Positions 16,039-25,000 of a DNA stretch of 64,000 bases are shown in pieces (the stretch's first letter is position 1; each line of letters starts with the position of its first letter). The notes beneath the pieces are model-generated. The model saw only the letters and a program-made list of their open reading frames with translations, did not search any database and was not told the DNA's origin. The DNA is taken from contig NZ_VAUW01000011.1 in assembly GCF_005771495.1 (NCBI RefSeq), positions 62,001-126,000 of the forward strand. The letters are read 5' to 3'. Source of the stretch: Maribacter sp. ACAM166 (lineage in GTDB: Bacteria; Bacteroidota; Bacteroidia; Flavobacteriales; Flavobacteriaceae). The position numbers and the translations under genes were made by a program.

Positions 16039-18234
16039 ATGACCATTTCCATCTGGCGGTATAGTCATCTTGCCCTTGCCCTTGTTTCCTCTCTATTTTT
16101 AATAGTAGCTTCTGTTACCGGTATTATTTTAGCCGTTGAGCCTATTTCTCATCAGGCAAAAGGGTACGCAGCCGAGAATCTTAATGAAGTTTCACTAGCC
16201 ACTACTATTGCTGCATTAAAGAATTCGTATGATGAGGTTTTAGCGCTTGAAGTAGAATCATCTGGTTTTGTAAAGGTTTCCGTACTTACGATGGATATGG
16301 AAACGCTTGATATTTATATAAACCCTACCACGGGTGAGCAGTTAGGTGAAGTGCAAGAGCGACCCTATATCTATAGTTTTGCGACCAATGTTCACCGTTC
16401 TTTATTCCTGAAAAGTATGGGTCGGTTTTTCGTCGGACTTATTTCATTACTTCTTTTTATAATTGTTAGTACAGGTTTGTTCTTACTTGCCAAAAGACAG
16501 GGTGGTTTCACTAAATTATTTTTTAAAGTTCAGCAAGATTATTTTGAGTTGCGTTACCATGTAATTTTGAGTAGGTGGTTTTTTATTCCGATTATCATTC
16601 TATCACTTACCGGAGTTTATCTATCGGCGGAAAAATTTGACTTGCTTCCTAATACTGCACTTACGCAACAAGAAATTAATAATGAATATTCAGACAAAGT
16701 TTATGAGCATATTAAGGACGTTCCATTTTTTCATGAAACTACACTCGATGATGTTCGCCAAGTCGATTTTCCTTTTTCCGAAGACCCAGAAGATTATTAT
16801 CAAATTGCCATGACGGATAGGGAGATTCAAGTGAATCAACAAACGGGGGCTATAGTGAGTAGTGGAGATTATCCTTTTGTAGTACTAGTATCCCGATTAA
16901 GCTGGGTAGTACATACTGGGGAAGGAAATGTTCTATGGTCTATCGTTCTACTCCTCGCCACCGCTTCGATTCTGTTCTTTATATATTCTGGTTTTGTGAT
17001 GACGCTGAAACGAAGAAAAAAAGGGAAAGTCAGTTCAAATATGCCGGATAAAGACGTTTGTGAATTCATCATTTTGGTTGGTTCAGAAACGGGTACTTCT
17101 TTTGATTTTGCACAACGTTTCTATAATGCATTGAGTAAAGCTGGTAAAAAAGTCTATTTGACTGAATTGAATAAGTATACTACTTATGCGAAGGCGAAAC
17201 ACATTATTGTATGTACGGCAACGTATGGTGAAGGTGAGCCACCTACCAATGCACGGAAATTTGAAGCAATTTTTCCAAGCTTTAAGCAACCGAATAAAAT
17301 AGAATATGCAGTAGTAGGATTTGGTTCGTTAGACTATCCTGATTATTGCAAGTTTGCTATTAAAGTGGATGGCCAGTTACAAGTAAATTCAAATTTTCAA
17401 CCACTAATACCGCTTTGTAAAATAAACAATGCGGATTTTGATGCTCTCGAACTTTGGGTTGCTCAATGGAGTAATCAGGTTGGTATTCAAGTATCAATTG
17501 AACGTCCGTTAGTAAAGATAAAGAAGCGTAAAAAAATACCTTTTGAATTAATTGAGCGTATTGAAGCAAACCTAGATAATACGTTTCTACTTCGCTTTAA
17601 ACCAAAGCGAAAGATAGCATTTACCTCAGGGGATTTACTTGTCATTTTCCCGGATGGAAATGCATTGGCGCGACACTATTCAATTGCTAGAATGGGAGAT
17701 GAGGTTTTGTTAAGCATTAAAAAACACAAATTAGGTCGTGGATCTACGTATCTATTTGCTTTGAAAATAGGAGAAAGTATTGAAGCTGCCATTTATGTTA
17801 ATCCACATTTTCATTTTCCGAAAAATTCTAATACTGCGGTACTTATCGCCAACGGAACCGGTATTGCTCCGTTTTTAGGGATGATGGAGCAAAATAATAT
17901 GAAGAAAATTTCTTTATTCTGGGGAGGCCGAACTTTAGCATCAGCAGCTATTTATAATGATATTCTAAAAAACGGAATTGCCACAAACGAACATATAACA
18001 ATTCATAATTGCTTTTCTAGAGAAGAGAATAAACAGTACGTGCAAGACTTAGTCACTGAACAAAAAGAAACCATACTTAACACGATTAATATAGGTGGTA
18101 CCGTTATGATTTGTGGCTCACTGGCAATGCAGCATGATGTTCTTGATATGTTAGAAAAGGTACTGGAAGAAAATAGTACCGTTAATTTTGCTGAGCTTGA
18201 GCATAACGGACAATTAAAAATGGATTGTTATTAG
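16039..18234 (+). CDS. PepSY-TM / flavodoxin / FAD-NAD(P)H reductase fusion (likely iron or haem reductase)
   Basis: This inner-membrane flavoprotein has 731 residues. Residues 1-330 are a PepSY-associated part with about four membrane helices and conserved histidines (YSHLALAL, NVHRSLFL, LRYHVILSRW, VVHTGEG) able to hold haem. Residues 345-490 are a flavodoxin domain (GSETGTS for the FMN phosphate, TATYGEGEPP). Residues 500-731 resemble the reductase half of sulfite reductase, with an FAD site (RHYSI), an NAD(P) site (GTGIAPF) and MICGSLAMQ. Electrons should pass from NAD(P)H through FAD and FMN to the membrane part. By analogy with FoxB/PiuB-type proteins, the likely target is a ferric chelate or haem in the periplasm. 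It is the last gene of the rightward iron set and ends before a strong hairpin. Confidence 0.88.
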   Translation: MTISIWRYSHLALALVSSLFLIVASVTGIILAVEPISHQAKGYAAENLNEVSLATTIAALKNSYDEVLALEVESSGFVKVSVLTMDMETLDIYINPTTGEQLGEVQERPYIYSFATNVHRSLFLKSMGRFFVGLISLLLFIIVSTGLFLLAKRQGGFTKLFFKVQQDYFELRYHVILSRWFFIPIIILSLTGVYLSAEKFDLLPNTALTQQEINNEYSDKVYEHIKDVPFFHETTLDDVRQVDFPFSEDPEDYYQIAMTDREIQVNQQTGAIVSSGDYPFVVLVSRLSWVVHTGEGNVLWSIVLLLATASILFFIYSGFVMTLKRRKKGKVSSNMPDKDVCEFIILVGSETGTSFDFAQRFYNALSKAGKKVYLTELNKYTTYAKAKHIIVCTATYGEGEPPTNARKFEAIFPSFKQPNKIEYAVVGFGSLDYPDYCKFAIKVDGQLQVNSNFQPLIPLCKINNADFDALELWVAQWSNQVGIQVSIERPLVKIKKRKKIPFELIERIEANLDNTFLLRFKPKRKIAFTSGDLLVIFPDGNALARHYSIARMGDEVLLSIKKHKLGRGSTYLFALKIGESIEAAIYVNPHFHFPKNSNTAVLIANGTGIAPFLGMMEQNNMKKISLFWGGRTLASAAIYNDILKNGIATNEHITIHNCFSREENKQYVQDLVTEQKETILNTINIGGTVMICGSLAMQHDVLDMLEKVLEENSTVNFAELEHNGQLKMDCY

Positions 18235-18255
18235 TCTGTAAAAGCTTGTTAAAAA

Positions 18256-18293
18256 AATGGTGTTAAGTCAAGATATATAGACTTAACACCATT
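18256..18293 (-). terminator. Terminator between convergent genes
   Basis: A perfect 14-bp stem (18256-18269 with 18280-18293) has a 10-base loop. On the minus strand it is followed by seven T residues (A-run 18251-18257), so it ends the metal ATPase transcript. The strong stem may also stop the opposing transcript of the PepSY-flavoprotein gene. Confidence 0.8.
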
Positions 18294-18313
18294 AACTTAT
18301 AGTTTCGAAAATA

Positions 18314-20281
18314 TCAATCCCACTTCATTTTTTGTAATCGTACGGCATTTAAAATAGCCAGTAAAGCGACACCAACATCTGCAAAAACGGCTTCCCACAT
18401 GGTTGCTAGTCCGCCTGCTCCCAAAATAAGAACGATAATTTTCACTCCGAAGGCTAGTCCGATATTTTGCCAGACGATTCTTCGGGTAGACTTACCTATT
18501 TTGATTGCCCTTGCAACTTTAGAAGGTTGATCAGTCTGTATAATTACATCTGCCGTTTCAATGGCCACATCACTTCCTAGGCCACCCATTGCGATACCAA
18601 CGTCACTAACAGCAAGTACGGGTGCATCATTAATACCATCACCAATAAATACTACTTTTGTGCCTGGTTCTTTTTTGAGCTTTTCAACTTCTTCGAGCTT
18701 ATCTTCAGGTAGTAATCCGCCTTTTGCCCAATCAATACCCAATTGTTTTGCTACCTCTTGGGTAATGGAATCTTTATCTCCCGATAGCATGATAATTTTG
18801 GTGATACCAGCTGCACGGATTTCCTTTATAGCTTGATGCGCATCATCTTTTAGTTCATCAGCAATTGTTACATAGCCAGCAAATTGGCTATCAATGGCTA
18901 CCATTACAATAGATTCTACTATGTTATCCATTTCTGATAAAACCTCAATCTGGTTTGACGTCATTAGTGCTTTATTGCCCACTAAAACAGTCTTGCCATT
19001 TACAGTTCCTCTCAATCCTTTACCTGCAATTTCCGTAACATCGGTTGCTTTATAATCGGTGCCTTCAGACTTATATTCCATAATAGCTTTGGCAATAGGA
19101 TGGGTAGATTGCGCTTCTATAGCCATCACGTACTTCATCAAATCTGCCTTGCTAAAATCTTGATATGTAACAAGATCTTTAATTTTAAAAACACCTTTGG
19201 TTACCGTACCGGTCTTATCCATTACCACGGTATTTATCTTGGTCATACTATCTAAAAACGAGGCACCTTTAAACAAGATTCCGTTGCGCGATGCAGCGCC
19301 TAAACCTCCGAAATATCCCAACGGAATAGAAATTACTAAGGCACACGGACAAGAAATTACGAGGAAAATCAATGCCCTATACAACCAATCTCGAAACACA
19401 TAATCATCTACAATAAAGTAGGGGAGTAGCGTTAAACCTATCGCAAGATAAACTACAATAGGCGTGTAAACTCTAGCAAATTTTCGAATGAACAACTCTG
19501 TTTTTGACTTTCGAGCTGTTGCATTTTGGACCAAATCTAGAATACGGGAAATTGAACTATTTTTAAATTCTTTGGTGGTTTCTATTTCTATTACACCTTC
19601 AAGATTGATACTACCGGCAAATACAGAATCGCCTTTTTTAAGGGTATCCGGTTTACTTTCTCCCGTTAATGCAGCGGTATTGAATGTTCCCTTATCGGAA
19701 AGTAAAACACCATCTAAAGGGACTTTTTCACCTACTCTAACTTGAATTTTTTCTCCTATTTCTACTTTTTCTGGATCTTCAGAAATAAAAGCGTTATTGC
19801 GATAAACTAACGCTTCATTCGGTCGAACATCAAGTAAAGCTTTAATATTGCTTTTAGCTCGGGTAACGGCAGCACTTTGAAAAAGTTCCCCTACGGCATA
19901 AAAGACCATTACAGCAACACCTTCGGGATATTCGCCAATTACAAAAGCACCTAATGTAGCTATTGACATTAATAGAAACTCGGTAAAGAAGTCACCATTT
20001 TTGATGCTTTTCCATCCTTCTTTTATAACTGGGAATCCTACAGGGATATAAGCAACTATATACCAAGCAAGACGTATCCATCCATCAAAAAATGTAAATG
20101 TGTCAAAATAATCTAATGCGATACCTACGATCAACATTATAAAACTGAAAATGGCTGGTAGGTAGGTTTTTAAGTCTGTAGCACTACCTGAGTTATCATG
20201 ATTATGCCCATCGTCGTGACTGTGAATGCCAGCATGTTTTTGGGTATCAATATCCCGCAAGTTTACTTTTTTCTTTTTCAT
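18314..20281 (-). CDS. Heavy-metal P1B-type ATPase (Zn/Cd/Co/Pb class)
   Basis: This metal-exporting ATPase has 655 residues. The motifs in order are the actuator TGES (207-210), the membrane metal site SCPCALVIS (CPC at 311-313), phosphorylation D355 in DKTGT, a nucleotide-domain HP-containing stretch (THPIAKAI) and GDGINDAP near the C-terminal membrane pair. The N-terminus has no CxxC metal-binding domain. Instead it has a short His-rich stretch (HAGIHSHDDGHNHD, residues 16-29), which suits zinc-like ions. CPC plus the His-rich start suggest export of Zn, Cd or Co rather than copper. It starts 44 bases after the Fur-family gene and is presumably in its transcript. It ends at the terminator at 18256-18293. 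Confidence 0.92.
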   Translation of the reverse strand: MKKKKVNLRDIDTQKHAGIHSHDDGHNHDNSGSATDLKTYLPAIFSFIMLIVGIALDYFDTFTFFDGWIRLAWYIVAYIPVGFPVIKEGWKSIKNGDFFTEFLLMSIATLGAFVIGEYPEGVAVMVFYAVGELFQSAAVTRAKSNIKALLDVRPNEALVYRNNAFISEDPEKVEIGEKIQVRVGEKVPLDGVLLSDKGTFNTAALTGESKPDTLKKGDSVFAGSINLEGVIEIETTKEFKNSSISRILDLVQNATARKSKTELFIRKFARVYTPIVVYLAIGLTLLPYFIVDDYVFRDWLYRALIFLVISCPCALVISIPLGYFGGLGAASRNGILFKGASFLDSMTKINTVVMDKTGTVTKGVFKIKDLVTYQDFSKADLMKYVMAIEAQSTHPIAKAIMEYKSEGTDYKATDVTEIAGKGLRGTVNGKTVLVGNKALMTSNQIEVLSEMDNIVESIVMVAIDSQFAGYVTIADELKDDAHQAIKEIRAAGITKIIMLSGDKDSITQEVAKQLGIDWAKGGLLPEDKLEEVEKLKKEPGTKVVFIGDGINDAPVLAVSDVGIAMGGLGSDVAIETADVIIQTDQPSKVARAIKIGKSTRRIVWQNIGLAFGVKIIVLILGAGGLATMWEAVFADVGVALLAILNAVRLQKMKWD

Positions 20282-20325
20282 AATACGTGCAAGGTCTTAA
20301 AAATAGTAATGCAACGATAGTGCAA

Positions 20326-20742
20326 TTATTGACTACTACACTTGTCACAGATACCTTTAATAACCAAATTTACGTCTTCAGCGATATAGCCTACCGGAAG
20401 ATTAATATGTGGTATTTTATGCTCGGTCAAGCAAACCGTTTTGTCACAATTACTGCAATGGAAATGTAGGTGTAAATCTTGGTCGATTTCACAGTTACAA
20501 CCAGGTTCACACAATGCGAATTTTGAAATATTTGTGCCATCGTCTATTTGATGTACAATTCCTTTATTCTCAAAAGTTTTGAGTGTTCTATATAGTGTAG
20601 TGCGCTCTGCTTTATCGAAAGCATTCTCAATATCTGTTAAGGCGACTGCGATTTCCTTTTCGGCCATATACTTATAAACCAGGATGCGCATTGCAGTTGG
20701 GCGAACATTTTTATTTTCTAAGGTTTTTTCTATTTTAGTCAT
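20326..20742 (-). CDS. Fur-family metalloregulator (Zur/PerR-like)
   Basis: This cytoplasmic repressor has 138 residues. A winged-helix domain (residues 10-70; AMRILVYKYM, ERTTLYRTLKTFENKGIV) is followed by the dimerisation domain. The latter carries LHLHFHCSNC (C96, C99) and ICDKC (C132, C135), the two CxxC pairs that hold structural zinc in many Fur proteins. The histidines between them (H91, H93, H95) suit the regulatory metal site. Additional cysteines C78, C82 and C84 (CEPGCNC) are unusual. It is the first gene before the P1B ATPase, so it probably senses zinc or a related ion and controls efflux. A -7 box, TAAATTTG, lies on the minus strand at 20803-20810. Confidence 0.88.
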   Translation of the reverse strand: MTKIEKTLENKNVRPTAMRILVYKYMAEKEIAVALTDIENAFDKAERTTLYRTLKTFENKGIVHQIDDGTNISKFALCEPGCNCEIDQDLHLHFHCSNCDKTVCLTEHKIPHINLPVGYIAEDVNLVIKGICDKCSSQ

Positions 20743-20824
20743 TCCATTTTTACTAAAAATATTGGGTTAAAATTTAAGCAATGCGGTTATGGTTTGTATA
20801 ATCAAATTTATTTTAACATCATTC

Positions 20825-22009
20825 TTAATGACTATGTTCGGCATCACCTTTTTTAAATTCTGCCATTAGATAGTACGCATTATTGTAGGCAAATCGTTCG
20901 TTTTGTTTTTGTTCGCTCATTAAGCGTATCGAAACCCAATCGCCATCTTTTTCTCCTGTAATTACTTCAACCGGTCTAAAACTCCAATCATCACCTTCGG
21001 GTACGGCCTTAAAAATAAAGGACTTATTTCCATCGATACTTATAGCACTTTCGGGCATTGCATTGGTTTGAATATTGTCAACTTCGATACGACCCTGTAT
21101 GAACATACCAGGTATTAAGTTACTATCTTTATTTTCAATTTCAGCATGCACATGTACAGCTTTTGGGTCTTGTTCAAAGGTTTTACTGACTGAATAAATT
21201 TCGGCTGTTAAATCTTCATTGGGTCTAGATTGTAGTACGAACCGTACCATTTGACCCTTTTTAATTTTATCCACGTCTCTTTCAAACACCATCAAATCGG
21301 CATGTACATGGTGTGTGTTTACAATATCTATTATATCTGTTTGGGGCTGCACAAATTGACCTGTTTTAACCTTCACTTTTTGTACATATCCTTCGATGGG
21401 ACTGAGTAAAGCGACTCGTTGATATATTGTGCCCTTGCGAACACCGCTCACGTTAATGCTATACTGCTTCAACTGTGCTTCTAATCCATTGACCATTGCT
21501 TTAGATGCCTGATAATCTGCTGTAGCCTTTTGGTAATTCATTCCAGACGCTACACCAGCTTCATATAGTTTCAGCTGTCTTTGGTATTCCTTATCCAAAT
21601 ATTGGCTATTGCTATATGCATTCAAATAATCGCTTTGTAGTTGTACAATACTGGGATGCGATACATAGGCTACAGTTTGATTTTTATCGACTTTGTCGCC
21701 TTCGATAACTTCTATTGAAACCACTTTTGCACCTGTTATAGTGGTAATTGTGGCTTCATTTTGCGGTGGGACTTCAAGTTGACCATTTGCTTCCACATAA
21801 CCACTCATTTTTCGTTGTTTTAGCGTGTCAATTTGCATCTTTAGTGCACTAAATTGTTGGCCAGAAATCATAACTTCTTGAAATTGAACAGCATCATCTT
21901 TATGGTTATCAACTGTTTTGGCGATATCTGATTTTGAGTTTCCACAGGATGAGATGCTGAGGTTTATTAGCAGTAATCCGATCCATTTATAGGTTTGTAT
22001 TAGTTTCAT
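20825..22009 (-). CDS. czcB: RND periplasmic adaptor subunit, CzcB/CusB-like lipoprotein
   Basis: This membrane-fusion protein has 394 residues and a lipoprotein signal (LINLSISSC, lipidated C22). A barrel-sandwich half-motif (ATITTITGAKVVSIEVIEGD) comes before a helical hairpin (about residues 120-195). The second half-motif (LSPIEGYVQKVKVKTGQFV) and a beta-barrel and membrane-proximal domain follow. The C-terminal EFKKGDAEHSH ends in histidines that may bind metal. It links the CzcA pump to the outer-membrane channel for export of divalent metal ions. Its start codon is separated from the stop of the pump gene by a single base, so translation is probably coupled. Because the channel is fused to the pump here, these two genes make a complete tripartite system. 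Confidence 0.9.
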   Translation of the reverse strand: MKLIQTYKWIGLLLINLSISSCGNSKSDIAKTVDNHKDDAVQFQEVMISGQQFSALKMQIDTLKQRKMSGYVEANGQLEVPPQNEATITTITGAKVVSIEVIEGDKVDKNQTVAYVSHPSIVQLQSDYLNAYSNSQYLDKEYQRQLKLYEAGVASGMNYQKATADYQASKAMVNGLEAQLKQYSINVSGVRKGTIYQRVALLSPIEGYVQKVKVKTGQFVQPQTDIIDIVNTHHVHADLMVFERDVDKIKKGQMVRFVLQSRPNEDLTAEIYSVSKTFEQDPKAVHVHAEIENKDSNLIPGMFIQGRIEVDNIQTNAMPESAISIDGNKSFIFKAVPEGDDWSFRPVEVITGEKDGDWVSIRLMSEQKQNERFAYNNAYYLMAEFKKGDAEHSH

Positions 22010-22010
22010 T

Positions 22011-25000
22011 TTATAGAGTATAATAGTGTAGTTTAAATAATGAGTTTAAGTAGTTGTCAAGTGTATCGAGAGCATCCATTTCCGTCTGTATAGCATCACG
22101 AATTATTTGTGTAAAAGAAGCGTAATCTACTGCGCCTTCTTTATAAGCAAGTAAGGCTCCGTTTCGTTGTTCTAAGGCAAGGGGTATTGCTTTGTCTTTA
22201 TAGAAGAACCAACTCTGCTGCCAAATTTCAAAATTCTGTTCTGCTTGGATATATTCAGATTGTAACTGGCGCTCTTTAAAGGCGGCATCGTTTTCTATAA
22301 TCTGTCTATCTAAATCGGCTGCTTTCACGCGACTTCGCTCAGGACCCGAAAATAACGGAACAGAAATACCCGCTTGATAGCTGTTAAATCCACTTTCGCC
22401 ATTTACACGTTGTAGTCCGCCTTGAATATTGAATTTAGGAAGTAAATCGGCTTTAGCAGCACTGTAGGTGGCATCTGCTTCATCTACCCGTTTTTGAGAA
22501 AGTAGAAATTCTGGATGTTCGTTACTGTTGAAATCATGAACCAAACCAGTTATTTCAAATGGTTTAAATTCATCAGTCACGGTGTACATCGTTTCTGGAA
22601 CAAGCCACAAATTTAATTTCTGTAACGCTATATGATAATTACCAATCGCTTGCCGAAGGGTATTGTTTATTTGAAGTGCCTGATTTTTTGCAGAGGCATA
22701 CTCCAATCTTGAAATTGCTTCCACTTCATAATTGAGTTCTACAGTTAGGGAGAACTGAGCATAGATGCTATCCAATTCTTTATACAACCTAAACTTTCGT
22801 TTTGCTTGATAGGCATGTGACCACGCTTCTTTTACTTCCAACTCAACTTGTAATTCGGATAGACTGTATGCGGTTTTAGCTAATTCTACCCGTTGCTTTT
22901 GAAGTCGTTTTTTAGCTCGAATACCAAGCAGGTCAATTTTTTGCTGTCCGAAACCTATTACTGTATAGATGCCTTTCTCAGCTGAAATTTCTTCACCACC
23001 AGTAAAAACTTGGGTAGTTCCGAAATCATATGTATTACCAGAAAGGGCATTTTGCCTATCTATTGCTAACCGGGTCGATTTAAGTGATGGATAATTTTCT
23101 TTTGCCAACTGAGTTGCTTGTTCTAAGGTAATAGGAGGAAGGTTATCAGTACCTTCTATTTGTTGTGCCTCTGCTATAATAAAGGAAAACAAGAATATAA
23201 CTACCGAGGTAACAGTTACAAATTTAGAATTGATCTTGGTCTTTATCTTTTCACGGTTTTCAACCCACTGGTAAAAAACGGGTAGTATGAATAACGTGAG
23301 CAGGGTAGACGTAACTAAACCACCTATTACAACGGTTGCAAGTGGCCGTTGTACTTCGGCACCTGCGGATAATGAAATAGCCATAGGTAAGAATCCTAAA
23401 ATATCTGTAAATGCAGTAAGCATTATAGGCCTTATCCTGCGTTTGGTTCCTTCTATAATTCTATCCGATAGATTAGTGACACCTTCTTCTTTTAATTCAT
23501 TCAAGCCGCTTATCATGACTAAACCGTTTAATACTGCCACACCGAATAATACGATAAAACCAACACCTGCCGAGATGCTAAATGGCATGTCACGTAGCCA
23601 TAGGGCGAAAACTCCACCAATGGTAGCCATTGGTATGGCCAAATAAATCATTAACGTTTGAGGAAATGATTTCAATGCAAAATAAATCAAGATGAAAATA
23701 AGTAGTAGTGCAATGGGTACTACTGTTTGAAGTCGATTACTGGCTCTTTCAAGATTTTCAAATGCACCACCATAGCGAATGAAATATCCTGGGGGTAATT
23801 TAAAATCAGCATCTAATCTTGCCTGTATATCTTCTACCACAGATTTTACGTCCCTACCACGAATATTGATACCAACGTAGGTTCTTCTATTCGTATTATC
23901 ACGACTTATCTGCATCGGTCCTGATTCATAATCAATAGTTGCCAACTCACGTAAGGGAATTTGCGCACCACTTGGGAGATTAATGTACAGATTTTGAATG
24001 TCATCTATACTGGTACGATTCTCTTCTTTAAGTCGCACTACCAAATCAAATCGCTTTTCCCCTTCAAAAATGACGCCTGCTTGAGCACCCGCAAAAGCAG
24101 CCTGTATGACGTCGTTCAGTTGATTGATACTTAAACCATACTGGGCTAGTTTGTTGCGGTTATAGTCAATAGTTATTTGTGGTAGACCGTCTATTGCTTC
24201 TACCTTCATATCTGCCACACCAGGGACTTTTGCGATGATTTTACCCATTTCTGTGGCCTTGCTTGCCAATACGTTTAAATCTTCACCAAATAATTTGATG
24301 GCAACGTCTTCACGAACACCCGTGATTAGTTCATTGAACCGCATTTCGATGGGTTGTGTAAACTCATAATTTACACCAGGTATGATACTTATTTCTTTTT
24401 TTATCAGTTCTACTAATTCACTTTTTGAACTTGCAGAGGTCCATTCATCGCTTGGTTTTAGAATTGCAAAAACATCAGCGATATCCATTGGCATCGGGTC
24501 GGTAGGTACATCAGCAACACCAATACGACTAATGACAGTTTTTACTTCGGGAAATTTAGCTTTAACAATTTGTTCAATTTTGGTAGTTGTCTCAATCGTT
24601 TCAGAAAGGGAACTACCTGGTTTTAAAATCGCGTGGAAAGCAATATCACCTTCATCTAACTTAGGTATGAATTCACCTCCCATTCGTGTAAAGGCAACTA
24701 CTGCAACTATAAAAAGTACAATTGCCGTACCCACAATAACTTTACCTTTTTTAAGCGATAGTATCAGTAACGGCTCATATTTGTTTTCTACCCATTTTAC
24801 GATACGGTCGCCATATGATTTTTTATCTGTTTTTGGCGCGCGCAGAAATAATGCTGAAATCATCGGTACATACGTCAAACAAAGTAGCATTGCACCGATC
24901 ATTGCAAAAATAAATGTAAGTGCCATGGGGCGAAACATTTTTCCTTCAACACCTTCTAGTGCTAGAATAGGTAGAAAGACGATTAAGATAATGAGCTGAC

